Shown: positions 28,819 to 37,947 of the stretch, piece after piece
Position numbering within the stretch: the first letter of the stretch is position 1
Layout: each line of letters starts with the position of its first letter
Origin: Xanthomonas arboricola pv. juglandis
Lineage (GTDB): Bacteria > Pseudomonadota > Gammaproteobacteria > Xanthomonadales > Xanthomonadaceae
NCBI RefSeq assembly: GCF_001013475.1
Contig: NZ_JZEF01000001.1
Span: 1,237,317-1,301,316 of the forward strand
Length of the DNA: 64,000 nucleotides
Direction of reading: 5' to 3'
Position numbers and translations under genes: made by a program
Notes under the pieces: generated by a model
The model's input: the letters and a program-made list of their open reading frames with translations, nothing else
The model's database searches: none
Told to the model about the DNA's origin: nothing

Positions 28819-29888
28819 AAGCGCCCTTGTCTCCGGAGCAGCGGTTCCGCCGGTGGGTATACAGCTCGTTGACCCTGGGCCTGATGCTGTTCCTGTATTT
28901 CATTTTCGCTGACCTGCACATGCCGGTGAGCCCGGAGGCACGCCTTGGCCGCATGGTTGTCCAGGTAGCACCGGAGGTGAGCGGCCGTGTCGTTTCCATC
29001 AACGTCCGCAATAATCAGAAGGTAGCGCGCGGGGATGTCTTGTTTACCATCGACCCGACGGATTACGCGCAGGCGGTGGCGGACGCGCAGCTTCAGCTCG
29101 AGGCATCCGAACGCGATAACCGTGCCATCGATGCAGACATTGCCGGCGCGAAGGCACAGCTCCTGTCCTCTCGTACGCAAGCCGCGGAAACCTCGCGCCA
29201 GGCGGCGCGCTACAAGGCGCTTGCGGCTGACCAGTTCGTTTCGCGGCAGGCGGCCGATGAGCTGGCATCGGCCAGTGCGGTCGCCGCCGCCCAGGTACAG
29301 ATTGCCTCACGCGAACTGCAACGCCTTACCGTTGAGCGTGGGTCGTTGAAGGGCGACAACCTGAGTGCACGCCAAGCGTTGATTCGACTGGAGTCAGCCC
29401 ATACCGGACTCGGTCGAACCACCATCCGCGCGGCAAGCGAAGGCACCGTCAGCAACATGCAGCTGGAGCAAGGGGCATACGCGGCAGCCGGGGTGCCCCG
29501 ACTTGCACTGGTGACACCTGTGCCAACGCTCTACGGCGATTTCCGCGAGAAGTCGCTGCGCCACGTGGTGGCCGGGGACCGTGCTGCCGTGGTGTTTGAC
29601 GCCCGCCCAGGCGAAGTATTCCGTGCGGAGGTCATTAGCATCGATGCTGGTGTTCGCAATGGCCAGCAAGCCGCCGACGGTCAGCTGGCCGTCACCGAAC
29701 AGACGGACCGCTGGGTGCGCCAAGCCGAGCGCGCAAGGGTCAACCTGCGGCTGCTGGATGCGCCTGATGCATCGCTGATTGCCGGTGCACGCGCCACCAT
29801 CCAACTGTACCCACACCACAGCGGTATTGCCGACGCACTGGCTGGTGCACAGATCCGCTTGATCAGCTGGTTGCACTATGTCTACTGA
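28815..29888 (+). CDS. HlyD-family periplasmic adaptor (AaeA/EmrA-like)
   Basis: This 357-aa protein has an N-terminal membrane anchor (LTLGLMLFLYFIFADLHM, about residues 15-35), a biotinyl-lipoyl-like half (VQVAPEVSGRVVSINVRNNQKVARGDVLF), a helical hairpin of about 100 residues, and the second half-motif (IRAASEGTVSNM). It would link an inner-membrane pump to an outer-membrane channel. The next gene (DUF2955 membrane protein) overlaps it by 11 bases and is the likely partner, as in AaeAB-type aromatic-acid efflux. Confidence 0.88.
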   Translation: MKAPLSPEQRFRRWVYSSLTLGLMLFLYFIFADLHMPVSPEARLGRMVVQVAPEVSGRVVSINVRNNQKVARGDVLFTIDPTDYAQAVADAQLQLEASERDNRAIDADIAGAKAQLLSSRTQAAETSRQAARYKALAADQFVSRQAADELASASAVAAAQVQIASRELQRLTVERGSLKGDNLSARQALIRLESAHTGLGRTTIRAASEGTVSNMQLEQGAYAAAGVPRLALVTPVPTLYGDFREKSLRHVVAGDRAAVVFDARPGEVFRAEVISIDAGVRNGQQAADGQLAVTEQTDRWVRQAERARVNLRLLDAPDASLIAGARATIQLYPHHSGIADALAGAQIRLISWLHYVY

Positions 29889-30936
29889 TGCCAAAGCACC
29901 CTCGCTGCGGCACACATTGACCGAGAATGGCTGGTCACAAGTCAAGCGCCTGGTCTTCGGGGGTACGCTGGCGTTTGCCGTGTCCAAGGCCTTCGGCTGG
30001 AACTACGGGTTGTTCTATGCCATCTACCCGCTGCTGCTGATGGGACTTGTACCGCTTTTCAATGCCCACATCGCGCGGCAGTTCCTGTACAGCGCGGCAG
30101 TCAACATCACCGCAACCACTCTGATCGCGGCCGTCTTCATTCGTTCTCCCTTTGTGATGACGCTGCTGGTTCTGCTGTTCTCGATGATGTGCTTCTGGCT
30201 GCTGGCAACAGGAAGAGCCTTCCTCTTCGGCGCGATGTCGCTGGCATCCACCCACACGCTGGTGCACTTGGCCAGCTATCCTGAGACCGATGTCCTGAAT
30301 CTCTTCGGCAATCATGCGTGGGCCACTGCAATGGCCGTAGCCGTGGCAGCAGTGTCCTATGCACTGTTCCCCGACAGATCGCCGCGACAGCCACCGCCTC
30401 GTGTGAAGAAGACTGCCAGCACGATCCGCCATCAGATTCTCCTGGGCAGCATCGGTGCAACGCTCTCCTTCATCGTCTTCCAGGTCGCGGATCTACGCGA
30501 CTCATTGTCCGCACAGGTTGCCACCCTGCTGATTCTGTTTCCGATGACCTGGAGTGGTTCGAAGATGGCCAGCCTGCAGCGCATGACAGGTACCGTCGTC
30601 GGCTCGGTGCTTGCCCTCCTTATCCAGTTGCTGCTTTACACCCACTATGACCGACTTCTGTTGGTGATTCCCTTCTACGCCTTCGGGCTGCTCCTGTTCG
30701 CGGCCGAGCACGCGCGTGAGGCGTCAGGTCCCGCACGGGGCTTCGGCGCACTGACAGGGCTGGCAGCCCTGTTTGGCCTCGCCACTCCGTCCACGGACCT
30801 GTTTACCAACTCTCTCTACCGGATCAGCTCCGTTGCGCTCTCTGTGGCCGCCACCTTGTTCTTCCTTTACGCGACGCACCTTGTACTGAACCGCTTCGCA
30901 GCCACGCGGCTGGAAACGGCGGTGCAGTCCCGCTGA
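29878..30936 (+). CDS. DUF2955 inner-membrane protein (FUSC-like efflux partner)
   Basis: This 352-aa protein has about ten hydrophobic segments in two clusters separated by a polar loop (PDRSPRQPPPRVKKTAST, about residues 165-182). Members occur beside HlyD adaptors and resemble the FUSC/AaeB group, which exports aromatic carboxylic acids. The 11-base overlap with the adaptor gene supports a two-part pump. The substrate is unknown; the surrounding OYE, monooxygenase and pirin genes suggest aromatic or quinone compounds. Confidence 0.82.
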   Translation: MSTDAKAPSLRHTLTENGWSQVKRLVFGGTLAFAVSKAFGWNYGLFYAIYPLLLMGLVPLFNAHIARQFLYSAAVNITATTLIAAVFIRSPFVMTLLVLLFSMMCFWLLATGRAFLFGAMSLASTHTLVHLASYPETDVLNLFGNHAWATAMAVAVAAVSYALFPDRSPRQPPPRVKKTASTIRHQILLGSIGATLSFIVFQVADLRDSLSAQVATLLILFPMTWSGSKMASLQRMTGTVVGSVLALLIQLLLYTHYDRLLLVIPFYAFGLLLFAAEHAREASGPARGFGALTGLAALFGLATPSTDLFTNSLYRISSVALSVAATLFFLYATHLVLNRFAATRLETAVQSR

Positions 30937-31078
30937 AATCGCCAGGAGACGCCCGCAGGGCATAGGGCGACACGCCACATGATTGCCCCACAGATGCAGC
31001 AATCATATCCAAACGGCCATCTTTATCCCGTCCGCGCAGAGGAGCAAGATTCTCCCATCGCAACGACGGAGCACCTCG

Positions 31079-31831
31079 ATGGCTCACCCCTCCCACCTCG
31101 ATTTTTCCCTTGCCCCTCTGCACCGTGCCGGGAACGGCGGCCATTTCCGCGCCGACGGGCTGCGCGGCCAGACAGTGTCGCTCTCCCCGTTCCTGGGGGT
31201 GGACCACTACCGGATGAGCGGGCCGACCTTCCCCCCCCACTCCCACTCTGCCATGTCAGCAGTCTCCTACCTGCTTCAGGATTCGGAGACGGGTATGTCC
31301 AACCGCGATTCGATCGGTACCGAGAATCTGATTCGCCCAGGCGGACTGCATTGGACAACTGCCGGTAGTGGGGTGGTGCATGAAGAAGTTCCAGCGGAAC
31401 CGGGCAAGTCAGTCCATGGGTTGCAGATCTTCGTGGCCCTGCCCGCATCCAAGCGTCACATCGCGCCCTTCCCGCTGACCATTGAACCCGATGCGGTGCC
31501 AGTGATCCATCATCCAGGGGTGCAGATCCGGGTACCAGTGGGCCGCTACGGAAGCCAACAGTCACCGTTGATTCCACCGACCGATGTGACGCTGCTGGAC
31601 ATCAGCCTGGAATCAGGTGCCAGCGTTGAAATTCCCTTGGCGGCTGGTGTCGCCCTGTTCGCGATGCCCATCCATGGCGCCGTCAGTATCCAAGGCCACA
31701 GGTTTACCCCGGATGATCTCAGCGTTCCGGTCTTTGCCGAGCACGACGCACCGCGCTCGCTTGTTCTCTCCGCGCAAGAGGGCGCTGCCCAGGTCGTGCT
31801 GTTCAGCGGCCAACCCTTCCCACTGCATTAA
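31079..31831 (+). CDS. Pirin-family protein, second copy
   Basis: I chose the ATG at 31079 (MAHPSHLDFSLAPLH), which has a GGAG sequence upstream, giving 250 aa; the longer frame has no matching homology. It shares the pirin core with the gene at 27.9 kb: VDHYRMSGPTFPPHSHSAM and VVHEEVPAEPGKSVHGLQIF. The C-terminal cupin is shorter and more diverged. It is part of the same gene train, about 140 bases after the DUF2955 gene. Confidence 0.85.
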   Translation: MAHPSHLDFSLAPLHRAGNGGHFRADGLRGQTVSLSPFLGVDHYRMSGPTFPPHSHSAMSAVSYLLQDSETGMSNRDSIGTENLIRPGGLHWTTAGSGVVHEEVPAEPGKSVHGLQIFVALPASKRHIAPFPLTIEPDAVPVIHHPGVQIRVPVGRYGSQQSPLIPPTDVTLLDISLESGASVEIPLAAGVALFAMPIHGAVSIQGHRFTPDDLSVPVFAEHDAPRSLVLSAQEGAAQVVLFSGQPFPLH

Positions 31832-31852
31832 TCCACCCCGAGGAGCACCACC

Positions 31853-32458
31853 ATGAAACAGCAACGCTTCACTGCCGAAAACACCGCCCTGCTGCTGATC
31901 GACCACCAAGTGGGCACCATGCAGCTGATCAAGAACATCGACACCACGTTGGCCGCCAAGCAGTCGATTGCGCTGGCCAAAATGGCGAAGATTCTCAACC
32001 TGCCCACCATCATCACCTCAAGCCAGGAAGACAACGCGCAGGGCCCGATCCTTCCGGAGATTGCCGAGATCCTTCCTGAAGCGCACCAAGCCCGCGTAAA
32101 GCGTCCCGGCGTAGTCAATGCCTGGGCGTACCCGGAGTTCCGCGATGCCGTGATAGCGACCGGCCGCAAGAACCTCATCATGGCAGGTGTCACCACGGAC
32201 GTGTGCCTGATCTTCCCGTCCATTGATGCCGCGCTGGAAGGATTTGCAGTTCAGGCTGTGATGGACGCGTCTGGCTCGCCGAGTGACCTGTCCGAGGAGC
32301 TTTCCCGCCAGCGCATGCACGACGCAGGCGTCGTGCTCACCACCACAAACACCCTGATGGCCGAGATTGCCCAGGACTGGTCCACGCCCAATGGCCAGCA
32401 GTTGATCGGCCTGCTGTTCAGCGATGTATTCCCGGCGATGGGCGCAGGCATTGCCTGA
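31853..32458 (+). CDS. Isochorismatase-family hydrolase (YcaC-like)
   Basis: This 201-aa alpha/beta hydrolase has the cysteine-hydrolase triad in order: Asp in LLLIDHQVGT, Lys in ARVKRPGVVNAW, and the nucleophile Cys in GVTTDVCLIF. The YcaC branch is usually annotated as isochorismatase-like hydrolase with unknown substrate. It lies 21 bases after the second pirin gene and ahead of the monooxygenase. Co-occurrence of pirin and YcaC-type genes is common in proteobacteria. Confidence 0.9.
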   Translation: MKQQRFTAENTALLLIDHQVGTMQLIKNIDTTLAAKQSIALAKMAKILNLPTIITSSQEDNAQGPILPEIAEILPEAHQARVKRPGVVNAWAYPEFRDAVIATGRKNLIMAGVTTDVCLIFPSIDAALEGFAVQAVMDASGSPSDLSEELSRQRMHDAGVVLTTTNTLMAEIAQDWSTPNGQQLIGLLFSDVFPAMGAGIA

Positions 32459-32545
32459 ACCAGGTTGGCAACACGGTCGGGGCGCATTGCCCCCGGCCGG
32501 CCCTCCTCACCATCAGCATTATCGTTCGAGGCACATTTGAAGCGC

Positions 32546-33667
32546 ATGCAAAGCGAGCAGTCTGAGGTTCTGGTCATCGGCGGTTCGTTGGCAGGCTTGA
32601 CCTTCGCCTTGGCATGCAGCACGCGGGGCATACCGGTACGCATCATCGAGCGGACCACAGGACACGTGCAGGGAGGCGACAGCCTGAGCGTGGACCTCAA
32701 CGCACTGAAGGCAGTCACCGGCTTCGATCCGCGCAGCGCGCCCGTGTTGCCAGTGGTGCCGGCCTACCGCGAACTCACCACCTGGAATGCACTTTACCGC
32801 TGGCTCCATGATCGAGCTTCAAGTACCTCAGGTATCAGCATTGAAGAAGGAATGGGTGTGTCGGCGGTGAACGACGAACATAGTCAACCGTTCATAGTGC
32901 TGGAGGACGGAAGCACCCGTACCGGCCGTGCAGTCATTGGAGCGGATGGCTACCGTAGCCTGATACGCAGGTCGATCTCTCCGGAGGCGCCGTACGCGCA
33001 GTATGCAGGCTATCTGGTATGGCGCGGCCTTGTAGATGAGCGACTGCTTTCAAAACCGGTTGCGTGGCCCTCCGACGGTGGACTTTGGATTGATTTCGTT
33101 GCGGGCTATCGACTGGTCGCTGCAGTCCTACCGGGACGCGATGGGTCACTTGAACCAGGCACCAGGCAGATAACATTCGCGTGGTTCGATGCGCACCAAG
33201 AGACGCTACTGCGCAGCACTGGTTCCCTGACCGAATCGGGAGGCATCGTGGGAACCTTGGCGCGGGGAACGATCGACGCCTCCGTCCGCGAGAAACTTCT
33301 CACCGCCATTCCATCGGTATGGCCGGAAATCTGGGCAGAGGCTGTCGAGGCAGGTATCGCGGGCGACAAAATTCTGAGTGGAGCGCCCATCGCGGAGTAC
33401 CTGCCACAACGCCTGGCTCGAGGGAGAATTGCCATCATCGGAGACGCCGCACATACCGTCTCCCCGATGACAGGGCGAGGCTACCTGACTGGTGTGGAAG
33501 ACGCTGGCGTCTTGGCGCAGGCGCTGGCTGACCATAGAGACGACGCACACGGCATATCCAAGGCGTTGTCGATCTACGATTCAACGCGGCTTCCCTACGC
33601 GAGAGGACTTGTTTCTCACTCCCGTCGAATCAGCCGCGAATACGTTCAGTACGCTGCAAATAGCTGA
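32546..33667 (+). CDS. FAD-dependent aromatic monooxygenase-like protein
   Basis: This is a 373-aa protein from the ATG at 32546; a TTG three codons upstream is also possible. The FAD motifs are present: VLVIGGSLAGLTFALAC at the N-terminus, GADGYRSLIRRSI in the middle, and IAIIGDAAHTVSPMTGRGYLTGVEDA near the C-terminus (quoted in parts: IAIIGDAAHTVSPM, then GRGYLTGVEDA). These mark class A flavin monooxygenases that hydroxylate aromatic or polyketide rings using NAD(P)H. It ends the putative operon. The substrate is unknown. Confidence 0.88.
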   Translation: MQSEQSEVLVIGGSLAGLTFALACSTRGIPVRIIERTTGHVQGGDSLSVDLNALKAVTGFDPRSAPVLPVVPAYRELTTWNALYRWLHDRASSTSGISIEEGMGVSAVNDEHSQPFIVLEDGSTRTGRAVIGADGYRSLIRRSISPEAPYAQYAGYLVWRGLVDERLLSKPVAWPSDGGLWIDFVAGYRLVAAVLPGRDGSLEPGTRQITFAWFDAHQETLLRSTGSLTESGGIVGTLARGTIDASVREKLLTAIPSVWPEIWAEAVEAGIAGDKILSGAPIAEYLPQRLARGRIAIIGDAAHTVSPMTGRGYLTGVEDAGVLAQALADHRDDAHGISKALSIYDSTRLPYARGLVSHSRRISREYVQYAANS

Positions 33668-33927
33668 GTTTGAGCCCCATGTCCGCTGACGGCCAGGAGC
33701 GGACCTCTACCCAACCCCTGATAACGATCCCTTATCTCCCGATTTCGCAGTGCCTGTTCTCTGCATGCCTTGCAGCACACTTAGCCGAAACTTCAGGGGA
33801 TCATAGCTGACAAGGAACGTCATTCACATAGGCGACGACACGCATGCAACATGCCGCTGAACCGGGACACCGATCGCCCGTTCCGCGCGCTCACGGGTTG
33901 CTCCCCTGGCTTGCCCAGGAAGAGCGA

Positions 33928-34950
33928 TTAGTAGCCAGGGCTCCCCTTCCAGTTGCGCACTCGCACTCTGAAGCCCGGACCCGTCTCCCTCTCTTCACAC
34001 GGTTCGAACAGACCCCGCTGGGTTCCCTCGGGCTCGGAAGAATTCATCTGAATCTGGTCAAGATACATCTTGTAACGAAGGCGCAGGCGCCCCCACTCGT
34101 CGACCGTAATGGAACGGCTCGAGATTGTGTGCATTCCGCGCGAATAGGGTTGAACCTGCTCCCCAACCGTCTCGTCTGGGATCTGAATCCGCACGCGGTC
34201 GCGGGACCCGGGCTTTACTAAGAACGCCCACTGCTCCCGGATGGTGAACGGTCGCCCGGCTTTCGTGATCAGCATGCGCTCGGTAACGGTCAGGTCCTCA
34301 ACTTCGATCAGCGCTCTATCAGCACGCTGGGAGACGTAGGGCGCGTGCGATAGATGAATCCAGTGCCTGTTCTGTGAATTTTCCAGCACCTCGCGCCGAA
34401 ATGTTGAGGGGTCGGCTACGGCTTCGTCATCGAGATCTGATAGATCGATTTCGATCGCGTCGATACCGTTAGCGGCCAACAGACTACGCTTTGGCTCGTC
34501 CACAGCATGTCGAACGCGGACTTCAAAGCAGAGCACATTGAACTCAATCTCCGAGGCCATTCCATGCACGAGGACGTCGGGCCGGGCGGCCCCTTCGAGC
34601 AGCGGCACTTCCAGCCCAGCGGTCGCGATTCCCAACAGCTCCGGCTCGATAACAACATCCCCGCTAGCCCATCGCGGCAGCAGGACTGCATCTGCCGTGG
34701 CCAGCACGTCCTTTGCCATGCGGTGTACAGCCGTTTCATAACCACCAGGGCATGAGGACGCGCGCAAGTGCTGAAAGTGCCGGACGCGGCGTCGTCCGGG
34801 AAAATCCCGATTACGCGCAACAAGCGCTTGTCCACACTCCGGACACGTGCACTCGCAATCCAAGCCAGATGCGACATCGGACACGAAGACAAGTCGTCCG
34901 TCTTTCATCCCGAAAGGAACGGTGAGCTGGCGATGCGCGCGTGCGGACAC
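33928..34950 (-). CDS. CoiA-like competence/nuclease-like protein
   Basis: This 340-aa protein has a zinc-ribbon-like N-terminus (CTCPECGQALVARN), then RHFQHLRASSC and HRMAKDVL, as in CoiA proteins, which carry a Zn-finger followed by a PD-(D/E)XK nuclease-like core. The core here would be RPDVLVHG, then LCFEVRVRHAVDEPKR, with an E-x-R rather than E-x-K motif, so catalysis is uncertain. CoiA is linked to DNA uptake and recombination in Gram-positive bacteria; in proteobacteria such genes are often on islands with unknown roles. The assignment rests on weak motif similarity. Confidence 0.5.
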   Translation of the reverse strand: MSARAHRQLTVPFGMKDGRLVFVSDVASGLDCECTCPECGQALVARNRDFPGRRRVRHFQHLRASSCPGGYETAVHRMAKDVLATADAVLLPRWASGDVVIEPELLGIATAGLEVPLLEGAARPDVLVHGMASEIEFNVLCFEVRVRHAVDEPKRSLLAANGIDAIEIDLSDLDDEAVADPSTFRREVLENSQNRHWIHLSHAPYVSQRADRALIEVEDLTVTERMLITKAGRPFTIREQWAFLVKPGSRDRVRIQIPDETVGEQVQPYSRGMHTISSRSITVDEWGRLRLRYKMYLDQIQMNSSEPEGTQRGLFEPCEERETGPGFRVRVRNWKGSPGY

Positions 34951-35076
34951 TAGGAACCCTCAAACGATGAGCATGCTACTTGGTGGACCAAGCCACACTA
35001 CTTGGCCGTGATCTCATGTCGTGCGACGCCAGAAGAACCAAGGCTCGCCTGGTCGTTCGGGGCACAACCTCTGTCT

Positions 35077-35424
35077 TCACCGCCCTTTGCGCGGTTCCCG
35101 CTTCGCCGGAGTCTTCTCAATGCTTTTGATGAGATCCTTCTTCTGACGAACGGATAGGTCGTTCCACTGCAGAAGCAGTTGGGCCAACAGCTCGTCTTCG
35201 GTGTAGAGAAACGCCGCGGGTATGCCAAGCACCTCAGCCAACTGTTTGGCTGTCTTGATCTGGGGTTCGTGCTTGCCGCGTTCGTACTGGTTGATACGTG
35301 GAGAGGCCACGGCGGGATCCAAGCCGGCAAGGATGCCGAGCTGCTTCTGAGATAGCCCGGCTCGTTCGCGCGCCTGTGCTAGCCGCAGCGCAAAAACCGG
35401 ATGTTCTGCCGTCCGCCTGTTCAC
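35077..35424 (-). CDS. XRE-family transcriptional regulator
   Basis: I prefer the GTG at 35424 (115 aa) because GAGGGGG lies just upstream and because the longer frame (ATG at 35499) would place the palindrome at 35478-35492 inside the coding region. The Cro/C1-type helix-turn-helix covers LAQARERAGLSQKQLGILAGL to YERGKHEPQIKTAKQLAEVLG (shown in two parts). The tail is basic. It is divergent from an unknown gene and probably represses it through the palindrome. Confidence 0.8.
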   Translation of the reverse strand: MNRRTAEHPVFALRLAQARERAGLSQKQLGILAGLDPAVASPRINQYERGKHEPQIKTAKQLAEVLGIPAAFLYTEDELLAQLLLQWNDLSVRQKKDLIKSIEKTPAKREPRKGR

Positions 35425-35477
35425 TTTCGCCCCCTCAAGGAGAGCTAAGGATGGCGGAAGTGACCGGCGCTTGGATA

Positions 35478-35492
35478 CTAAGATATTCTTAG
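35478..35492. promoter_or_regulatory. Operator-like palindrome CTAAGATATTCTTAG
   Basis: The palindrome lies between the divergent XRE and unknown genes. It matches 13 of 15 positions of CTAAGGAATTCTTAG upstream of the BPSL0761 gene at 15.36 kb, which suggests one XRE regulator acts at both. Confidence 0.55.
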
Positions 35493-35561
35493 ATGCCATA
35501 GCAACGGTCAGTAGGCAGCCCGCAGCCCTGGGTCGACCGCCTTGTGTCCTTCATCGAACAA

Positions 35562-36326
35562 ATGAACAACTCAAAACCGCAGTCTTGGGATCCAGGGCGT
35601 CCCGATGCCCCAACCATTGGCGACGTCCACCACCTGGGCGGCCGTGGTGCCCTCTATCTACTAGCTCTGGTACAGGCGCACCATGCAGGGGTACGTGTGG
35701 CACCCACCTTGGAGGGCACGCAGAACGTACTTTCGGTACTGGATGCGTTGGGGGTCATCCGGTTCGATCATCAGGCCTTTCCGGAGAGCAATACGGTTAC
35801 CGGGGACAAGCTTGCCTGGTCATACACGTGGGCACATGTCCCCTTCGCAGAACTGGATGCGCGACTCAAGGACTACCTACGAACTGCGGCTCAAGAGCCT
35901 CCCTATGCAGAGACTTGGTTGCGCGTTTGGCAGGAGCTCGTCCCACAGGAAGTGACCGCCTACCTTCAGCACCAATTGCGCATCCACCACTTCCCCGAAA
36001 TCTTCCTGGGGGAGTTGGTTGGTCTTCTCATGCCATACGATTCGCGATACAGCTTAGGGCACTGGCGTTATGCGTGCTGGGCGGCCGTACGGAGCATGGC
36101 ATCGATTTCTCTGCAGTACCCAGGCAACGTCGAGATCTTGAAATTCACGTTGAGTAGCGAGCTGCCACGTCGGCTAAAGCTCACGCAGGGTAGCCTCGAG
36201 GGAAAGCTCTGTTTTTCCCCATCCTATTCACTCCCGGATTGTGCGCTTACAGCGGTGTTTGCCGGCATAGCGACCGGCCTTGGTGACAGGTACTGGATTT
36301 CACCCCCGGCACTTGAGTTGATCTAG
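35562..36326 (+). CDS. Hypothetical protein divergent from XRE regulator
   Basis: This is about 254 aa from the ATG at 35562 (a GTG at 35544 is an alternative). I do not recognise it. It looks globular, with a helical N-terminal half (LGGRGALYLLALVQAHHAG, VLSVLDALGVIRFD) that could be a winged-helix-like fold, and it has no transmembrane segment. The divergent arrangement with an XRE gene and a shared operator is typical of a regulated accessory or defence gene. Confidence 0.65.
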   Translation: MNNSKPQSWDPGRPDAPTIGDVHHLGGRGALYLLALVQAHHAGVRVAPTLEGTQNVLSVLDALGVIRFDHQAFPESNTVTGDKLAWSYTWAHVPFAELDARLKDYLRTAAQEPPYAETWLRVWQELVPQEVTAYLQHQLRIHHFPEIFLGELVGLLMPYDSRYSLGHWRYACWAAVRSMASISLQYPGNVEILKFTLSSELPRRLKLTQGSLEGKLCFSPSYSLPDCALTAVFAGIATGLGDRYWISPPALELI

Positions 36327-36597
36327 CCCCCCCACCGCACACCTGTGTGCCAATCTGCTACTACTGCCATCCAGCGTCTTGCTCGTCAACTGCACGGTCG
36401 AAGCCCCAAGAGCCTACATCTGCTGCGACGACATTGATTGAGCTTCATCAGGTAGACGCGCCGGACCCTCCTGTGATTTCACACGTATCCGTAGCCACAG
36501 ATGGTCTGAAAGAGCTTTGCAAACCCGCTCCGAGTAAGTGCGCAGCCGTCTCCTCATCAGCGCCGGTAACACCCATGTATCACACCCGAAAGCGGGG

Positions 36598-37947
36598 TTA
36601 GTGCCTTGCAGAGACACCTATCTGATTCATGATCCAGCGCGCATCTGCGATCACATCGCTCTGGACATGACGCGATGATGGACGTCCCGAAGTGGACAAC
36701 CTCTCCCTCAAGCTCATCACCTGATCACTGACATGACAGCAGTGAACGGCAGACCATTGAAAGGTGTGTGAGACAAAGGCTCTCGTCTCGGAGATGTGCT
36801 CCCTACGCGGGCTGGGTGATTGTGTCTCTAAGGGAAGATCCCAGAACGCGAGCATCATCTCATGGGCGGAGATCTTTCCCATACGCTGTGCCTGCACGTG
36901 TGCTAGCCAGCTCACAGACAAACACAAGCCCAGATGTGAACTTTCATATGCCAACAGATTGACATCGTCCGACCAAGACGCACTGTTGTTTTGCCCGCGC
37001 CGGGTGCGCAAGCACCACAGGGAGAATCCAATGCTGCAGGGGCACGTAGGCTGATGTTTGCCTGATCCATCAGCCATGCCTTGCATGCAAGTATGGCCAG
37101 ATTTTCGCGCCAAGGTGCGTGCCTGCGCAGCAACGCGAGAAATGGCTTCTTCGTGATTACGGACGTGAGCCTTGGCTATCTGCCAAGGCGGGATAAAGCG
37201 TAAGTACTGGCTGAGCACCCGGCTTTGTGGGGAGGGCTCTGCTGCGCGCATCCTCTCCGCCGCATGAATGCGGACATCGTGGGGCGAAATACCCAACGCA
37301 TGATGGGATCTGGATGACCATGGCAGGCCGGCAACCCAGACCCGCTCAGCTACCCGGCAGGTCCGGAGATCCTCGACCGAATACGCTTTAGGTGCGGCAG
37401 GCTGTAATTTGGCGCCGTCATCGACGCCATCCAGACGACATCCGCATCCGCCGCAACGCAGCGGCTCCCGATCAAAGAAGACACGATAGCCATTGTGCTG
37501 GCCACAATAGTTGCAGAACTGTTCAAGGCGAACTTGATGCTCAGGGCAGAACCAAAGTGAGCGATGCTGGTGGATCGCCTTGTGATGATTCCGCTTCATG
37601 CACTGGGGGCACCAAAAGACCGAAGCTCGATACCATTCCAAGGGCACTTCAGTGAGATCTTGCCGCGCCTTGGCGATCACGCGACGAAGTAGCGGATGCG
37701 TAATTTCGTCGCTCGCCACCTTCAGTTGCGCTACCCAATTCATGAATTCGAACAGGTGGGCGGTAGAAGGCGGACGACACGGCTGTAACGTGCATAAGGG
37801 CCGCTCGATTAGTTTGGCAATATCGTATGCGCGGCACAGGTTGAATCGGCCGATCGCCGCGTATGCCCCTAAAAGGGAGTTGTTCTCCCAATGCTCTGGA
37901 AGATGAGCGACAAAACCCATCGGCGCCGAGGCCTCAGATGACATCAA
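36598..37947 (-). CDS. tniQ: TniQ/TnsD-family transposition targeting protein
   Basis: This 449-aa protein has a TniQ-like N-terminus (LPEHWENNSLLGAYAAIG) and two zinc-finger clusters (WCPQCMKRNHHKA, then WFCPEHQVRLEQFCNYCGQHN and RCGGCGCRL). TniQ family proteins choose the target site in Tn7/Tn5053-type transposition and bridge target DNA to the TnsC ATPase. Its start overlaps the TnsC stop by 14 bases, so it is the last gene of the tns operon. Confidence 0.8.
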   Translation of the reverse strand: MMSSEASAPMGFVAHLPEHWENNSLLGAYAAIGRFNLCRAYDIAKLIERPLCTLQPCRPPSTAHLFEFMNWVAQLKVASDEITHPLLRRVIAKARQDLTEVPLEWYRASVFWCPQCMKRNHHKAIHQHRSLWFCPEHQVRLEQFCNYCGQHNGYRVFFDREPLRCGGCGCRLDGVDDGAKLQPAAPKAYSVEDLRTCRVAERVWVAGLPWSSRSHHALGISPHDVRIHAAERMRAAEPSPQSRVLSQYLRFIPPWQIAKAHVRNHEEAISRVAAQARTLARKSGHTCMQGMADGSGKHQPTCPCSIGFSLWCLRTRRGQNNSASWSDDVNLLAYESSHLGLCLSVSWLAHVQAQRMGKISAHEMMLAFWDLPLETQSPSPRREHISETRAFVSHTFQWSAVHCCHVSDQVMSLRERLSTSGRPSSRHVQSDVIADARWIMNQIGVSARH

